This document shows, piece by piece, positions 48,101-58,320 of a stretch of 64,000 nucleotides of DNA. Where the stretch lies: assembly GCA_963853835.1 (NCBI GenBank), contig OY970834.1:38285257-38349256 (forward strand), given 5' to 3'. A program made the position numbers and the translations under genes. Source of the DNA: Calendula officinalis (lineage: Eukaryota; Streptophyta; Magnoliopsida; Asterales; Asteraceae). Numbering within the stretch: the stretch's first letter is position 1; every line of letters starts with the position of its first letter. The notes beneath the pieces were generated by a model. It ran no database searches, was not told the origin of the DNA, and saw nothing but the letters and a program-made list of their open reading frames with translations.

Positions 48101-48511
48101 ACCTAGTCGAAATTGATAGAATCAAATATTCCCGAATAGATCAGATCTCACCAGGGATCCGGTCGGATTTGAAGGAATAAGTTGTACGAGAAAAACGCCG
48201 GCAAAAACTCACCGGTAAAGACGTCACGCGCCGGCGCGTGGAATTCCGACGGCGGTGACTGGCGGCGCGTGGGCGGCGCGTGGAGAGCCGTATGGCAGCG
48301 GAAAAAGTTTGTTTGAGGTCGCCGGAGCAAGGCGAAACTACTGGTGGCGGAGGTGAGCGGAGGAAATCACTCGAACTTGGGCGATTTCACAGAACAGAGG
48401 TTGTACTCACATGGTACAAGTACACACAGGGTACAAATTGGTAAGCACACGGTATAACACTTATCAGCACACTAGGGCTTTGCCGTACTCACAGGGTAGG
48501 CTCTGATACCA

Positions 48512-48687
48512 TGTCAAGAAGAATAAAACTCAGATGGATAGCTTACTGTATTGTATTTGTATATCTTTACAAGAAGAGTGAAACCCCATATATATAGGGA
48601 TTCAAATGAAGTGAAACGGTTCCCACATAAGTGCAATATAATTGCACATCAATGCACATAACTGATAGACATTAATATATTCCAACA
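48512..48687 (-). repeat. 5' LTR of element B, with adjacent primer site
   Basis: 176 bp. The primer site lies at 48499-48511 (minus-strand TGGTATCAGAGCC) directly against the LTR. Confidence 0.92.
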
Positions 48688-48778
48688 CTAAGATTCAATT
48701 CTGACTCTCTATAGTTCTCACACACTTAAAATCGTTTTGAATGCACATTGTTCTGTCATTGATTTTTGTATATCCGTA

Positions 48779-48820
48779 GATCTCTTCTCTGCACACGTTC
48801 AGAGAAGATTGCATCTTTAT
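48779..48820 (+). repeat. Stem-loop motif copy 5
   Basis: Stem CTTCTCTG / CAGAGAAG (8 pairs). Its sequence differs from the other copies on both sides, so pairing is kept. GATTGCATCTTTAT follows. Confidence 0.85.
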
Positions 48821-48931
48821 AAGTGGTATACTTCACTGATCTTTGATATGGCCAAACAAATTGATCTCTTTTAAATTTCAAATATTTGATTAACAATGTC
48901 TCTATTCATCGTGTTTGTCATATCCGTAAAT

Positions 48932-48974
48932 GATCTCTTTACTGAAGTTCTTCAGTAAAGATTGCATCTGTTTA
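48932..48974 (+). repeat. Stem-loop motif copy 6
   Basis: Stem CTTTACTGAA / TTCAGTAAAG (10 pairs) with loop GTTC, then GATTGCATCTGTTTA. Confidence 0.87.
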
Positions 48975-50078
48975 TGACTTCACGTGATTATTGACAATGC
49001 TATTCTTCATTTTCAAATATTTTTCTCCAACATTCTTGGATTAAATCAATTTGTCCCTGGTTCCTTCATGAGTACTACATGTTTCTGGTTCTCATTCCGA
49101 TATTGGCTCTCGATTTACACCGACCCACAATTCCTCTCTCCGTTTCCAAAACACCACCATTAAGCTTTATCATGAGGACCCTGGTCATGATCCTCATGAG
49201 GGGGAGAAAAAGAGCAAGAAATAGTTCAAATATCAGATGTATAACTGAACAACATCAAAAAGAACCACAAACATCCCATCAAAGAAGAAAATTCATAACT
49301 AATGTACTCAAATCAACTGCAAAATCAGAAACGTTTCAGATCAAGTGATTAAGAAAAAGAGAAAATGATAATCAGTGTACTAGACAGAAAAACAAGTGAA
49401 GAAGAACAAAACCGAATCATCTACAGAAATCTCTCTCAAAATCTCAACCACGTCTATCACAAGCTTAATCGTACAAATCATTCTTTCCAAAATTCGAAAC
49501 AACCATATCCATACAAAAGCTTAACCGTATAAATCTTTCTTTCTAAATTCCATAACATTCATATCCATTCAAAAGCTTAACTGTTCAAATCTTTTGTTCC
49601 ATACAAAATACAAATCATCCACATTCATCCAAATCCTAAATATACATATCATTCTTTCATACATACAAAACTTACGTACATACATATCCAAAACTTTTAA
49701 CTTTCAAATCATTCTTACCAAAACAAACACACACATCCAAAACTTTAACTGACAAATCATTCAAAAACATTATCATTCTATACTCAATATAATCCTCTAC
49801 CCCAAAATTCCAAAAACAACCTATCCATTATCTGAAAATCCAGTCAAATCCTTACTCAACTGATATTTCATTTCCCAAAGTTTTCAAATCTTTAGTAAAT
49901 CAGTTATATGATTTCCTCACTCAAACATTATCAACGAAAAACATATTCTCTTTGAGTACCTTAAACTTCGGGATTTCTGCAATGTTTTGTTCTTGAAATT
50001 CAGAAAAACATTTTCTTGCCAAAGACAGATTATGAGAAGAATCTGAAGTCTGAAGACTGGGATGATGTATTAAAGATC

Positions 50079-50091
50079 AAAAAGGGGGAGA
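50079..50091 (+). promoter_or_regulatory. Polypurine tract of element A
   Basis: AAAAAGGGGGAGA ends one base before the 3' LTR and would prime plus-strand synthesis. Confidence 0.85.
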
Positions 50092-50092
50092 T

Positions 50093-50367
50093 TGTTAGGA
50101 CCAATTCTGTAATAGATGATGACCTTTAAGTCCGTTATCTAACTCTTGTAGTGTTAAGTGGTGAGGAGTATATAATGTTGTAATTTGACTTTGGATGTAA
50201 GCTTTCTCACATATTGAATTGAATTACTCTTTCTGAAAGTTTCCCTCCATCTCTCTCTCTCTCTCTCAATCTCACACACTCAATAAAGCAAGAACACACA
50301 CACTTAAGCTTCAATCTCACTCAAATCTCCATGGATTAGCTTCATTTTAATTGTATTAGATCTCTCA
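50093..50367 (+). repeat. 3' LTR of element A
   Basis: 275 bp, matched end to end with the 5' LTR at 33269-33539, with a CT-repeat expansion of 4 bases and several substitutions. Confidence 0.92.
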
Positions 50368-50372
50368 TAATT

Positions 50373-51546
50373 AACCTAAATTAAAGTAAATACAATGAAA
50401 TATGCGGAGTAAAGAGCCCAAAAGAAAAAATCAAAACAATTTTACTTATTTGGAATAAAAATTACTTTAAGAATCCTTTTTTAAAATTTCTGCTAAGAGC
50501 TCAAAAATTGATTGGAACCTTCATGATTGTAACCTATAAAAATATGAAGCGTCCGTTATTTTTTTTTATGTAATATACGTATTTTTATCGCTCTTCATCT
50601 TCGCAATAAAACTTCTTTCCTGTTGGTTACAATTTGATAACTACGTACCACCACCTTTCTCTAAACAAGATCGAATGTGGATATTCTGCACTTTAAGCGA
50701 CATGGAATAATGGAAGATGCAAAGGGGAAAAGATAACAGCTTATATGCCTAATCCAAGGGATCGATGAATAAGCATCTTAATTCATCTTCTTATGTCTAT
50801 AAATTTCTATATTATTCTTGCTATTGATCTTCCGGTTACAGATTTTATGCTCTAATTAAAGTTTGGTTCCAACTGCCTAATTCATGTAAAACAGAATCAG
50901 TGTATGATATGTCAACGAGTATCCAGTTTCCATCGAGGTTCTTCTTGCATTTTTCTTGCTCATATTCTTTTCTTTAACGACATAATTAAATTTCATTAGA
51001 TAAAAGAGAAGTCCTAACAAGGAGCTTGGGCAAAAAAAATTCCATATTCTGCTGCTCATATTCTTGATTTTCAGTTTTTTGGTATCAAATTTTTAGTTCA
51101 CATCAGAAGTAACTTTGGTGGTTTTTCTTCATAAAGTCTCGGTTTCAAATCTTGTTGATGGCTTTTCCTCGGGTGGAAAAGGTTGTGAAGTTTATTACCG
51201 TAAGACACGATTTTACCCGCTTAATATCACAGTCAAACTCAAACCATTACCTAAAAACTAACTAGTTGTTCAAATTTTTTTTATGGGGTTCTCTGTTTTT
51301 ACTTTTGGTAGGAGTATAAATAAGAACACATACTAGTTATATTGATTCTTAGAATATTCAGGGCAATTTATTATAAAATCACGTTGGTTTAGATAATACT
51401 GTGGATTTAGTTTTCAAATTCGTTCAACTTAAGAATACAAATCCGAGAGAAATATAAACTTTAATAAAATCAAAAAAAATTCAAAACTTTTATAAAATCA
51501 AAAAAATTTAAAACTTTCAGTGTATCAAATAGAGTGAAATGTTCAA
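50373..51546. other. Intergenic; nothing firm
   Basis: AT-rich. A tRNA-SINE-like box (CTCGGTTTCAAATCTTG near 51137) suggests an old SINE. No coding signal. Confidence 0.35.
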
Positions 51547-52774
51547 GGTAGTCCATTAAATTTATCTAGTCCCAAGGAACATTTATTAGCCCTTGGATCA
51601 AGAAAAATTAATGGTCAAGATCAAGATTCAAAACCACCACCACCACTACAAGCACATGTGCTTCTCCGGCGGCCGGAGACGGTGGCCGGAGACGGCGGCC
51701 GGCGGCGATGGGCGGCGGTCGGTGGTGACCGGTGGTTGTGGTCGTGACTGGAAGCACATGTGCTTCGTGACTTGTTTTGATTTTTTTTCTGTGTAGTGAA
51801 GCACATGTGTTTCATAACGGCAAGCACATGTGCTTCGTAATTCAAACACAAATGACTTGCTTGTAAGTTACATTTGTTCAGGAACAAAAACACATGTGCT
51901 TGACTTTATGAAGCACATGTGCTTGGCTTTATGAAGCACATGTGCTTCATAATGATATGTTCGTCACTTGTTTTGATTTTTTTTCTATGTAGTGAAGCAC
52001 ATGTGTTTCATAACTTCAAGCACATGTGCTTCGTGATTCAAACACAAATGACTTGCTTGTAAGTTACATGTGTTCAGGAACAAAAACACATGTGCTTGGC
52101 TTTATGAAGCACATGTGCTTGGCTTTATGAAGCACATGTGCTTCATAATGATATGTTCGTCACTTGTTTTGATTTTTTTTCTGTGTGGTGAAGCACATGT
52201 GTTTCATAACATCAAGCACATGTGCTTCTTGATTCAAACACAAATGACCTGCTTGTAAGTTACATGTGTTCAGGAAGAAAAACACATGTCTTTGGCTTTA
52301 TGAAGCACATGTGTTTGGCTTTATAAAGCACATGTGCTTGGCTTTATGAAGCACATGTGCTTCATAATGATATGTTCGTCACTTGTTTTGATTTTTTTTC
52401 CGTGTATTGAAGCACATGTGTTTCATAACGTCAAGCACATGTGCTTCGTATGCTCCCTTGTGTGTTTAGAAACTCATGTTTTTAGTGACTTGAAGCACAT
52501 GTGTTTCGTGACCTGAAGCACATGTGCTTCGAAGTAATATGCTGTGTTTTAGTGAAGCACGTGTGCTTCGATACATCAATACCACCACCATCCCCATTAG
52601 CACCAGCACCTTCACTGTCAGCCGCCACCACCACCATCGCCGGCCGCCGCCGCCGGCGGATGGCGGCCGGAGGCGGCGACCGGTGGTGGCTGTAGGTGGG
52701 GGATTTGATCTTGACCATCTTGATCCAATGACTAGGATTTATCCCTTGAGACTAGACAAATCCTTTAAACTCCC
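51547..52774. mobile_element. Inverted-repeat element filled with AAGCACATGTGCTT palindromes
   Basis: About 1.2 kb with inverted ends. The left end GGTAGTCCATTAAATTTATC, TAGTCCCAAGG, GGATCAAG and TGGTCAAGATCAA are mirrored at the right. Next inward on both sides are GC-rich GGCGGCCGG-type segments (51665-51735 and 52620-52690), roughly mirrored. Between them a tandem array of units of about 210 bp carries about two dozen CACATGTG cores. No target duplication or transposase is found, so class is undetermined. Open frames across it (for example 52334-52516) are products of the repeat. Confidence 0.75.
51648..52570. repeat. AAGCACATGTGCTT palindrome array
   Basis: I count 23 ACATGTG cores, most within AAGCACATGTGCTT or AAGCACATGTGTTT. 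They are arranged in about three tandem units of about 210 bp that also share CATAATGATATGTTCGTCAC and CTTGTTTTGATTTTTTTTC. Confidence 0.9.
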
Positions 52775-53515
52775 TAGAATACAACTCATCAAATAGATCC
52801 TAAATAAAATTCCGTTGCTTATTATTATTGTGATTATTATTATTATTATTAAGCTATGACAGAAGCATATATGGAAAAACAGAGAACCCCACCACTTTGA
52901 CAAAAGTAATTAACATGGACTAATTAGTCACATAATGTTGGCCATTAATATTATTATTATTTAGCACCCATGTTTTTTAATATGCTTACTGAGATGGTAT
53001 CCATGCAAGCCACTTTGTATCAACCCACTTTAAAAAGACTTATTATTTGTAATTTTTAAAAAACCAGGAAGTCCACCAAACTTTTACCAAACATCATTTT
53101 TTCTCTACAAACCCTGATAAATAGTATTAAAATCAAAATCTGATATTGGAAAAACGAAAGCATCATTAGTTATCTAGTTTTTCTTTTTGGTTTATTATAT
53201 TAATTAATTAATTACTATTAATATTAATGTTAACGCATAAATTAGGGACGTTGACGTTAGTTTCGTCGTACTCAATTGAATTGACTATGATGATACGTAA
53301 AGCAACTACCATCCACCACGTCATGTCCTTTTATTCCTGGAGCCCCTGATATTGTGTGAAAAAACAAGGATATACTAAAATTTGCATAGCTTCGTCGACA
53401 TAGCTACGTTACAGATTTATGACCAGTTAAATTCAAACTTGCAACGAGACATACGTGGTGGTAAACATGTTGGTGATTTGTATCATCAATATTATTTAAG
53501 TGTAATGGGATAAAC
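52775..53515. other. Intergenic; nothing supported
   Basis: AT-rich with an (ATT)n stretch near 52822-52852. No gene or element recognised. Confidence 0.35.
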
Positions 53516-54760
53516 TTGTTAATCAAATGTAATCTTAATAAATATTGAACAAATAAGGATGGTGCGGAATGCACGCTTGTTTGAATTTATTCTGATTAAA
53601 ATACACCGACTGAACGGGGGTCCAAGGGCAGCGCCCCTGGGAACGGGGTCCAAGGGGCAGCTCCCCTGGCGGGGTCCAAGGGGCAGAGCAGTTCTTGGTG
53701 GTTTGTGTAGGAAAACCTTGTAGGATTCACATGGCGGAACTTGAATCCCACATACCGGATCTCTACTAGTCAATGAGATCACAAGAAGAATAAGATGAAG
53801 AACATTACCTTTAGATTGCTAAAGAATGATCCACATCTACTGCACCACATGAACACGCTGCAAGACCGCGTTGTACCAACAAAGTATCACACAAAAGCTT
53901 GTGTGTGTGTGTGTGTTCGGTCGAACACGAACCCGAAACCCCTTGGGTTTGTTTGTCCGTTCGCACGAGAGAGAGGGGGGGGGGGGGGGAGGGATTAGGG
54001 TTTTGGTGAATTGTAATGTGTAACCTTAAACCCTAACCTTAGTCCCTTATTTATAAGGGATTAAGTTACCATTAGGTCCTTGGAGTTTAATTATGATTAA
54101 TCTCATAATTAAACTTCCTATTGTCACTTTAAATCCTTGGACTTTTTACTAGTTAATTAATTGTCTATTAATTAACTGTTCATTAAATATTTAACTTAAT
54201 ATTTAACCTTCCTCTTAAATAATAATTAACTTGTTATTATTTATTCTCTTCTTTATAATTAACTTAACTAGTTAATTATTCCACACAACTTACTTTATTC
54301 GGTTGTCCACTATTGGGTGTGTAGTGGTGTGACCCTTTAGTGCCTTATAACATTGGACACGGTGACACGTGTACTTATCTGTGCACATAAATCGTTCAGT
54401 TTTCAACCCGTTAAATCTGATTAAAAACCCGGTTTTCAACCCGTTAAATCTGACCCGAATTCGACCCGGTTTTGGGCGGTTTTGGGCATTTTGAAACTGC
54501 CATTAAGCAGTTCTTGGTGGTTTTCGATTATGGAGATAATCACCAATTTTGGTCATAACTACTGGTACCTTTTTCTAAACAAACACATATTCTCTGTTCT
54601 TGATCACACTGTGATTTTATCCGATTAGAGATTTCGAGAGTACCCTCGAAATACTTTGATCTGATAGTTAAAAACACGACTTCACAGTGATCCAATTAAC
54701 TCGAAATCTGTAATTTTTCTAACAAAACATCTGTAGGTAGTTTACGAAATTTTAAGCCCC
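53516..54760. repeat. Probable LTR-retrotransposon debris
   Basis: Contains repeated GGGGTCCAAGGGGCAGC/CCCCTGG units (53614-53688), a motif common in plant copia LTRs. It also holds the phrase AGCAGTTCTTGGTGGTTT twice (about 53690 and 54508), and a stretch ending TAAACCCTAACC...CCCTTATTTATAAGGG that resembles an LTR transcription-start region. TG...CA limits and target duplication could not be fixed. A run of 15 G lies at 53975-53989. Confidence 0.45.
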
Positions 54761-54778
54761 ATAACACTATATTTTGGG

Positions 54779-55078
54779 CAGGGCCAGTCCAATCAATCTG
54801 TGGGCCCTGACCAAAATCTTAAAAATGGACCCCCGAAAGTAACTTTTTTCCAAATAAATAAAAAAAAATCGTCAAATTAAAACTGTCACCCCAATCCCCA
54901 AGTAAAATGTCAAGATTGGATCCTGTAGTCCGCCTATTTTCAATATTTCGTTGCACTTGCCTTTATTCAAATGAGTTCACACACATTTATACATGGGCTA
55001 CTTTTATTTGAAAATGAGCCCCTAAATTTTGTGGGCCCTGAGCGACTGCCCTTGTCGCCATGCCCAGGGACGGCCCAG
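54779..55078. mobile_element. hAT-type MITE
   Basis: 300 bp, CAGGGCCAGTCC at the left and GGGACGGCCCAG at the right, bounded by the perfect 8-bp direct repeat ATTTTGGG (54771-54778 and 55079-55086), the hAT target size. No transposase. Confidence 0.85.
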
Positions 55079-55476
55079 ATTTTGGGTGTTTATTTGCGTT
55101 TTAAAGTTTTTTAGTTTAATTTTTGGACTTTGTCTAACCCAGTTTTCAGCATATTTGTATTTTAATGCTCATTCGAAAATTTAGTTCCATTTTAGAGTTT
55201 ATGTGACACACTGTAAGTTTTTAGTTTTAATTTTTATGAAAGTTTATTTTCTTGCGAAATTAGTGTTTTTTTAGTTTAACAACTAGTTTTTGAAGATTAA
55301 ATCCGTAGCATTCTTTGAATCAACGTGGTTTTGGAATACATTGTCGTGAGTATTCCGTCTGTATTTTTGTTTGTGAATAAGAGTACATTTAGTACATAAA
55401 TGATCCGTTGTTACAATTATATCGACCAAACAGAAATCCTAGACACAAAAACAACAATGTTACACCCATTCCGGCC

Positions 55477-56247
55477 CTAAGCCATCGTCTTCGTATTCTT
55501 TGAATCTTCAAACAACAAGTCAAGATTATAAAGAACAGGTACCATGGTCGAAGAACACAATAAAACTAGAACTGGCCCAAAAATCCAAAGCATAATTGGA
55601 AGTGCGGAATAGAAAAGCCGATTTCCAATCATCGTAAGTGTAAAACTCTTCTCTAAAAGCTCCGAGACATACGCTGGAGTGACTATAGTTGAATCTTCAG
55701 GACAGTTGATTAAGAAATTCACTTGGGATATGAATCTAATCGATAGAGAATGACACATGAAAGAAAAAAGAAAAATGACAAGTAATGTCACATACTTTAG
55801 TGACACCATAAATTCTCCATGTGCCCCATAAATAGTATTGCTAAGTGGTTTTTTAACACTATAACTGCTACTAGTAACAGCCGCTAAACCGCAACACAAA
55901 ACTATTGATGTTGTAGCCATTAGCGTTGATCCCATGATCGTGTTTCGAATTGTTTGGATGGCTAAGATGTTTTTCTTGTCGGTATCGTGCCAAAAGATGA
56001 ATAAAAGACATTGATCGATAGTCTTAATTCGAAACATGAAAACAATTAACTATACTAGGATCGATATCGAGTTACGCACCTTCATAATGGTAGATACCCA
56101 TAATCGTCGGCCATGGGCATTTGCACCCATAACAGTCGAGAGTGGTTCAGTTCTAACCTTGTGCCATAACCAAATGTGATAACCAATGGATATTATAAAC
56201 GATAAAGGTACCATAATTAGGTCAAGATAGTATGTCTTGAATTCCAT
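55477..56247 (-). CDS. DUF599 family membrane protein, copy 2, with altered splice acceptor
   Basis: Paralogue of the gene at 30430-32605. Exon 1 (56080-56247, 56 codons) has a normal donor (AAG|GTGCGT). The exon 2 homology starts at 55986 (DTDKKNILAIQTIRN) and runs to the stop at 55477. Hydrophobic segments and RFISQVNFLINCP are kept and no stop or shift is seen in the homologous parts. The intron is only about 90 bases here against 1483 in copy 1, and the expected acceptor reads GGCAC instead of AACAG. The nearest usable AG in phase (at 56023-56024) would add 12 residues (TIDQCLLFIFWH) and keep the frame open. Intron retention would stop after a few codons. It may be a functional variant or an early pseudogene. 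The C-terminus differs from copy 1 (DSKNTKTMA). Confidence 0.72.
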
Positions 56248-56510
56248 CTCTAGGTCACTATTAATTACAAGTGATGATCCAGTATATATACTTACTATAT
56301 GTATATAGAGGGTTTGGCGCGCGCGTAATGAAGAATCGAGAATTGAATAACATTTGATTGGAAACAAGGAGCAAATTAAAGCAAAATAATAATCGACCAC
56401 TTCGATCCAAAGTTATATTACTTGGCCTAAATCATTCGGTGAGTGTAATGTTCAGCATTAAAGCTCTTTAATTAGGATATGCTTTATTATCAAGTCTCTT
56501 TTTTTCCTTA

Positions 56511-57002
56511 GGGCCGTTTGGACAGTTTGACTTGTCTTAATCTTCTGTAATGGAATTCAATTATGAAGGAAATCATTTAAAATTCAATTTCTTCGTAATT
56601 GAATTCCGTTACGCGTTTGGTTATAACTCCTAATGGGTTGAAGACCATATCAATAATTTTTTAGCTGGAATTCAAATCTATAATTATCCAAAAAAAAAAT
56701 TTGTTTATTTAATTTTTTTTTAGTTTTTTAAAAAAATTAAATTTTTTTTAAAAGTTTTATTTTTATAATGTTTTTAACGATTTTAAAGTCTGAAGCATAC
56801 AAAATATTCAGATTTGTTAGTTCACTAAAGGAGCGTAATTGAATTCATAAGATGCCGGGAAGGATTGCAATTACAATGAATAACATATTTCGAAATTACG
56901 TAGAATTGAATTGTGAAAGAAAAATCCATCCAAACATCCCTCCGTAATAGAATTGAATTCCAATTATGAATAATTACGGAGTAAATCAAAACAAACGGCT
57001 CC
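56511..57002. mobile_element. MITE, probably PIF/Harbinger- or hAT-type
   Basis: Left end GGGCCGTTTGGACAG, right end ...CAAAACAAACGGCTCC, i.e. terminal inverted repeat GGRGCCGTTTG. Internal TTGAATTCNNTTA motifs recur in both orientations. Flanks TTA and TCA do not match exactly, so family is uncertain. Confidence 0.6.
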
Positions 57003-57275
57003 TCAGTATATTTACTAAAATTGTATCCGTGCAAGCCATTTTGGTCCATGATCAATAATCCACTTTCAAAAGAAGTAATGTTTATTAATTTAAGAAAATA
57101 ATAATTTAATTAGAACGCTAAAGAATTGATCAAACTTTCTATAAACCGCCCGCGCGATCTCCTCCACGACCTTAATATAAATAATCAGGGGCCGATTTTT
57201 GAAGAGATAAGATAGTTGGAGTTGGAAGGAGGTGGTAGGAAGTGGCGGAATGGTAAAAAAGTACACATTTCTTAA

Positions 57276-58226
57276 AGTAAGTTACACTAAAGGTTCATGT
57301 GGTATATCACTAATTACATTATTAGTCTCTGAACTTCATTTATTACACTGGACGTCTATGGTGTATATACTTTGTTACACTCATGGTCCATATTGCCCTT
57401 AACTTTTTTTAAATGACCAAAATACCTTTTTGACATTTTGTAATAAAGCGAAGATAAAGGACTCTGAATGTAACAAGTGATAAACCACATGGACCATCCG
57501 TGAAATTTACTCTATTAATTGATTTTTTTTTTCTTTTTTTTTCTTTTTTAACCATATTCTTCCACCACATTCGGAGTCACCACCCACCTCTATCTCTTTG
57601 AATACAAACTTCAATCAATAACAATTATCGTCACGCCACCAAAACTCTTGAAAAGTCGATCCATCTTCAACGTGTACCTGTGGTTGCCTTCTCCAGTTGT
57701 TCCACCGTCGGTGACATTTTATCGACCTACGAATGCAAAATACCAACTCCTATAGCGACGTGCATAAATTGACTGAATCGATTAAGGTCGATAAAACGTC
57801 ATCGACGGCGGAACAACTGAAGAAGGCAACCGGAGGTAGGGGTTGAGATGGATCGACTTTTCAGGGGGTTTGGTGACACGACCATAATGGTTACTGATTG
57901 AGGTTTGAATTCAAAGCTATATAGGTGGATGGTGAATCTGAATGTAGTGAAAAAATATGGATAAAAGAGAAAAAAAAATTAATAAATAGAGTAAATTTCA
58001 CAAATGATTCTTGTGGTTTATCACTTATTACATTCACAGTCCTTTATCTTCACATTATTATAAAATGCCAAAAGGGTATTTTGGTCATTTAAAAAAAAGT
58101 TAAGGACGGTAGGGACCATATGTGTAACAAGGTGTATACACCAGGGATGTCCAGTGTAATAAATGAAGTTCAGGGATTAAGGCTGTAATTACTGATATAT
58201 CACAGGGACCTTCCGTGCAATTTACT
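57276..58226. mobile_element. Long foldback element (about 950 bp, near-palindromic)
   Basis: Arms of about 450 bp (57276-57728 and 57785-58226) are inverted copies over their whole length, around a loop of about 55 bases. Matching marks include CTGAACTTCATTTATTACAC, GAAAAGTCGATCCATCT and GACGTTTTATCGACC-type blocks on opposite strands. Termini read AGTAAGTTACAC and AGTAAATTGCAC. No coding capacity; target duplication not found. Confidence 0.82.
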
Positions 58227-58320
58227 CTTTTTTTTAAGGTATCAACTACGTATACACTAATAAAAATTATTATATAACAATAATTCAGAACTATTCGAGA
58301 AATTTTGAAGGATTGCACGT

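Larger units (their letters stand above)
44427..48687 (-). mobile_element. Element B: Ty1/copia retrotransposon nested in element A, minus strand
   Basis: 4261 bp between target duplications CTAAG (44422-44426 and 48688-48692). LTRs of 176 bp (44427-44602 and 48512-48687) differ at only two positions by eye. The primer site (TGGTATCAGAGCC on the minus strand) abuts the right LTR and the polypurine tract (GAGGGGGAG) abuts the left one. This fixes the orientation and places the 5' end at 48687. Protease, integrase, reverse transcriptase and RNase H are recognisable, but only about 0.75 kb separates the 5' LTR from the protease and no gag or zinc knuckle is found. It is younger than A, which it interrupts. 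Confidence 0.92.
43309..50092 (+). other. Non-coding 3' region of element A with repeated stem-loop motifs
   Basis: Excluding element B, about 2.5 kb separates the RNase H stop from the polypurine tract. No intact envelope-like frame is seen. It carries six copies of a GATCTC-hairpin-GATTGCATCTGTTTA motif (43625-43667, 43796-43838, 44117-44159, 44283-44325, 48779-48820, 48932-48974), spaced about 150-320 bp once element B is removed. It also holds loose AAGCTTAA...CAAATC repeats of about 65 bp near 49440-49800. Confidence 0.8.
33269..50367 (+). mobile_element. Element A: SIRE-like Ty1/copia retrotransposon, 17.1 kb with nested insertions
   Basis: A full-length copia element bounded by LTRs at 33269-33539 and 50093-50367 and by a perfect 5-bp target duplication TAATT (33264-33268 and 50368-50372). 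Order: LTR, tRNA-Met primer site, repeat-rich leader, gag, CCHC knuckle, long coiled-coil region, protease, integrase, reverse transcriptase, RNase H, a non-coding 3' region, polypurine tract, LTR. The WYLDSGCSRHMTG protease motif, the YVDDIIFGSTN polymerase motif and the long post-knuckle coiled-coil region point to the SIRE/Maximus lineage. It is interrupted by a solo LTR (40814-42524) and element B (44427-48687). Without these it is about 11.1 kb. Its LTRs differ at roughly 3% of positions by eye plus a 4-base indel. All large frames carry stops or shifts, so it is immobile. Confidence 0.92.

Noticed and set aside
48148..48330. Pro/Arg-rich 60-codon frame upstream of element B protease, considered as gag
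   Set aside because: GC-rich leader with GGCGCG repeats; no capsid or CCHC motif.
51648..52570. CRISPR-like look of regularly spaced short repeats
   Set aside because: Plant nuclear context; the spacers are themselves repeated and the units are a eukaryotic minisatellite.
51593..52796. Several open frames of 60-90 codons with repeated KHMCF or TCAS motifs
   Set aside because: They are produced by the AAGCACATGTGCTT array and GC-rich flanks in all frames; no independent coding signal.
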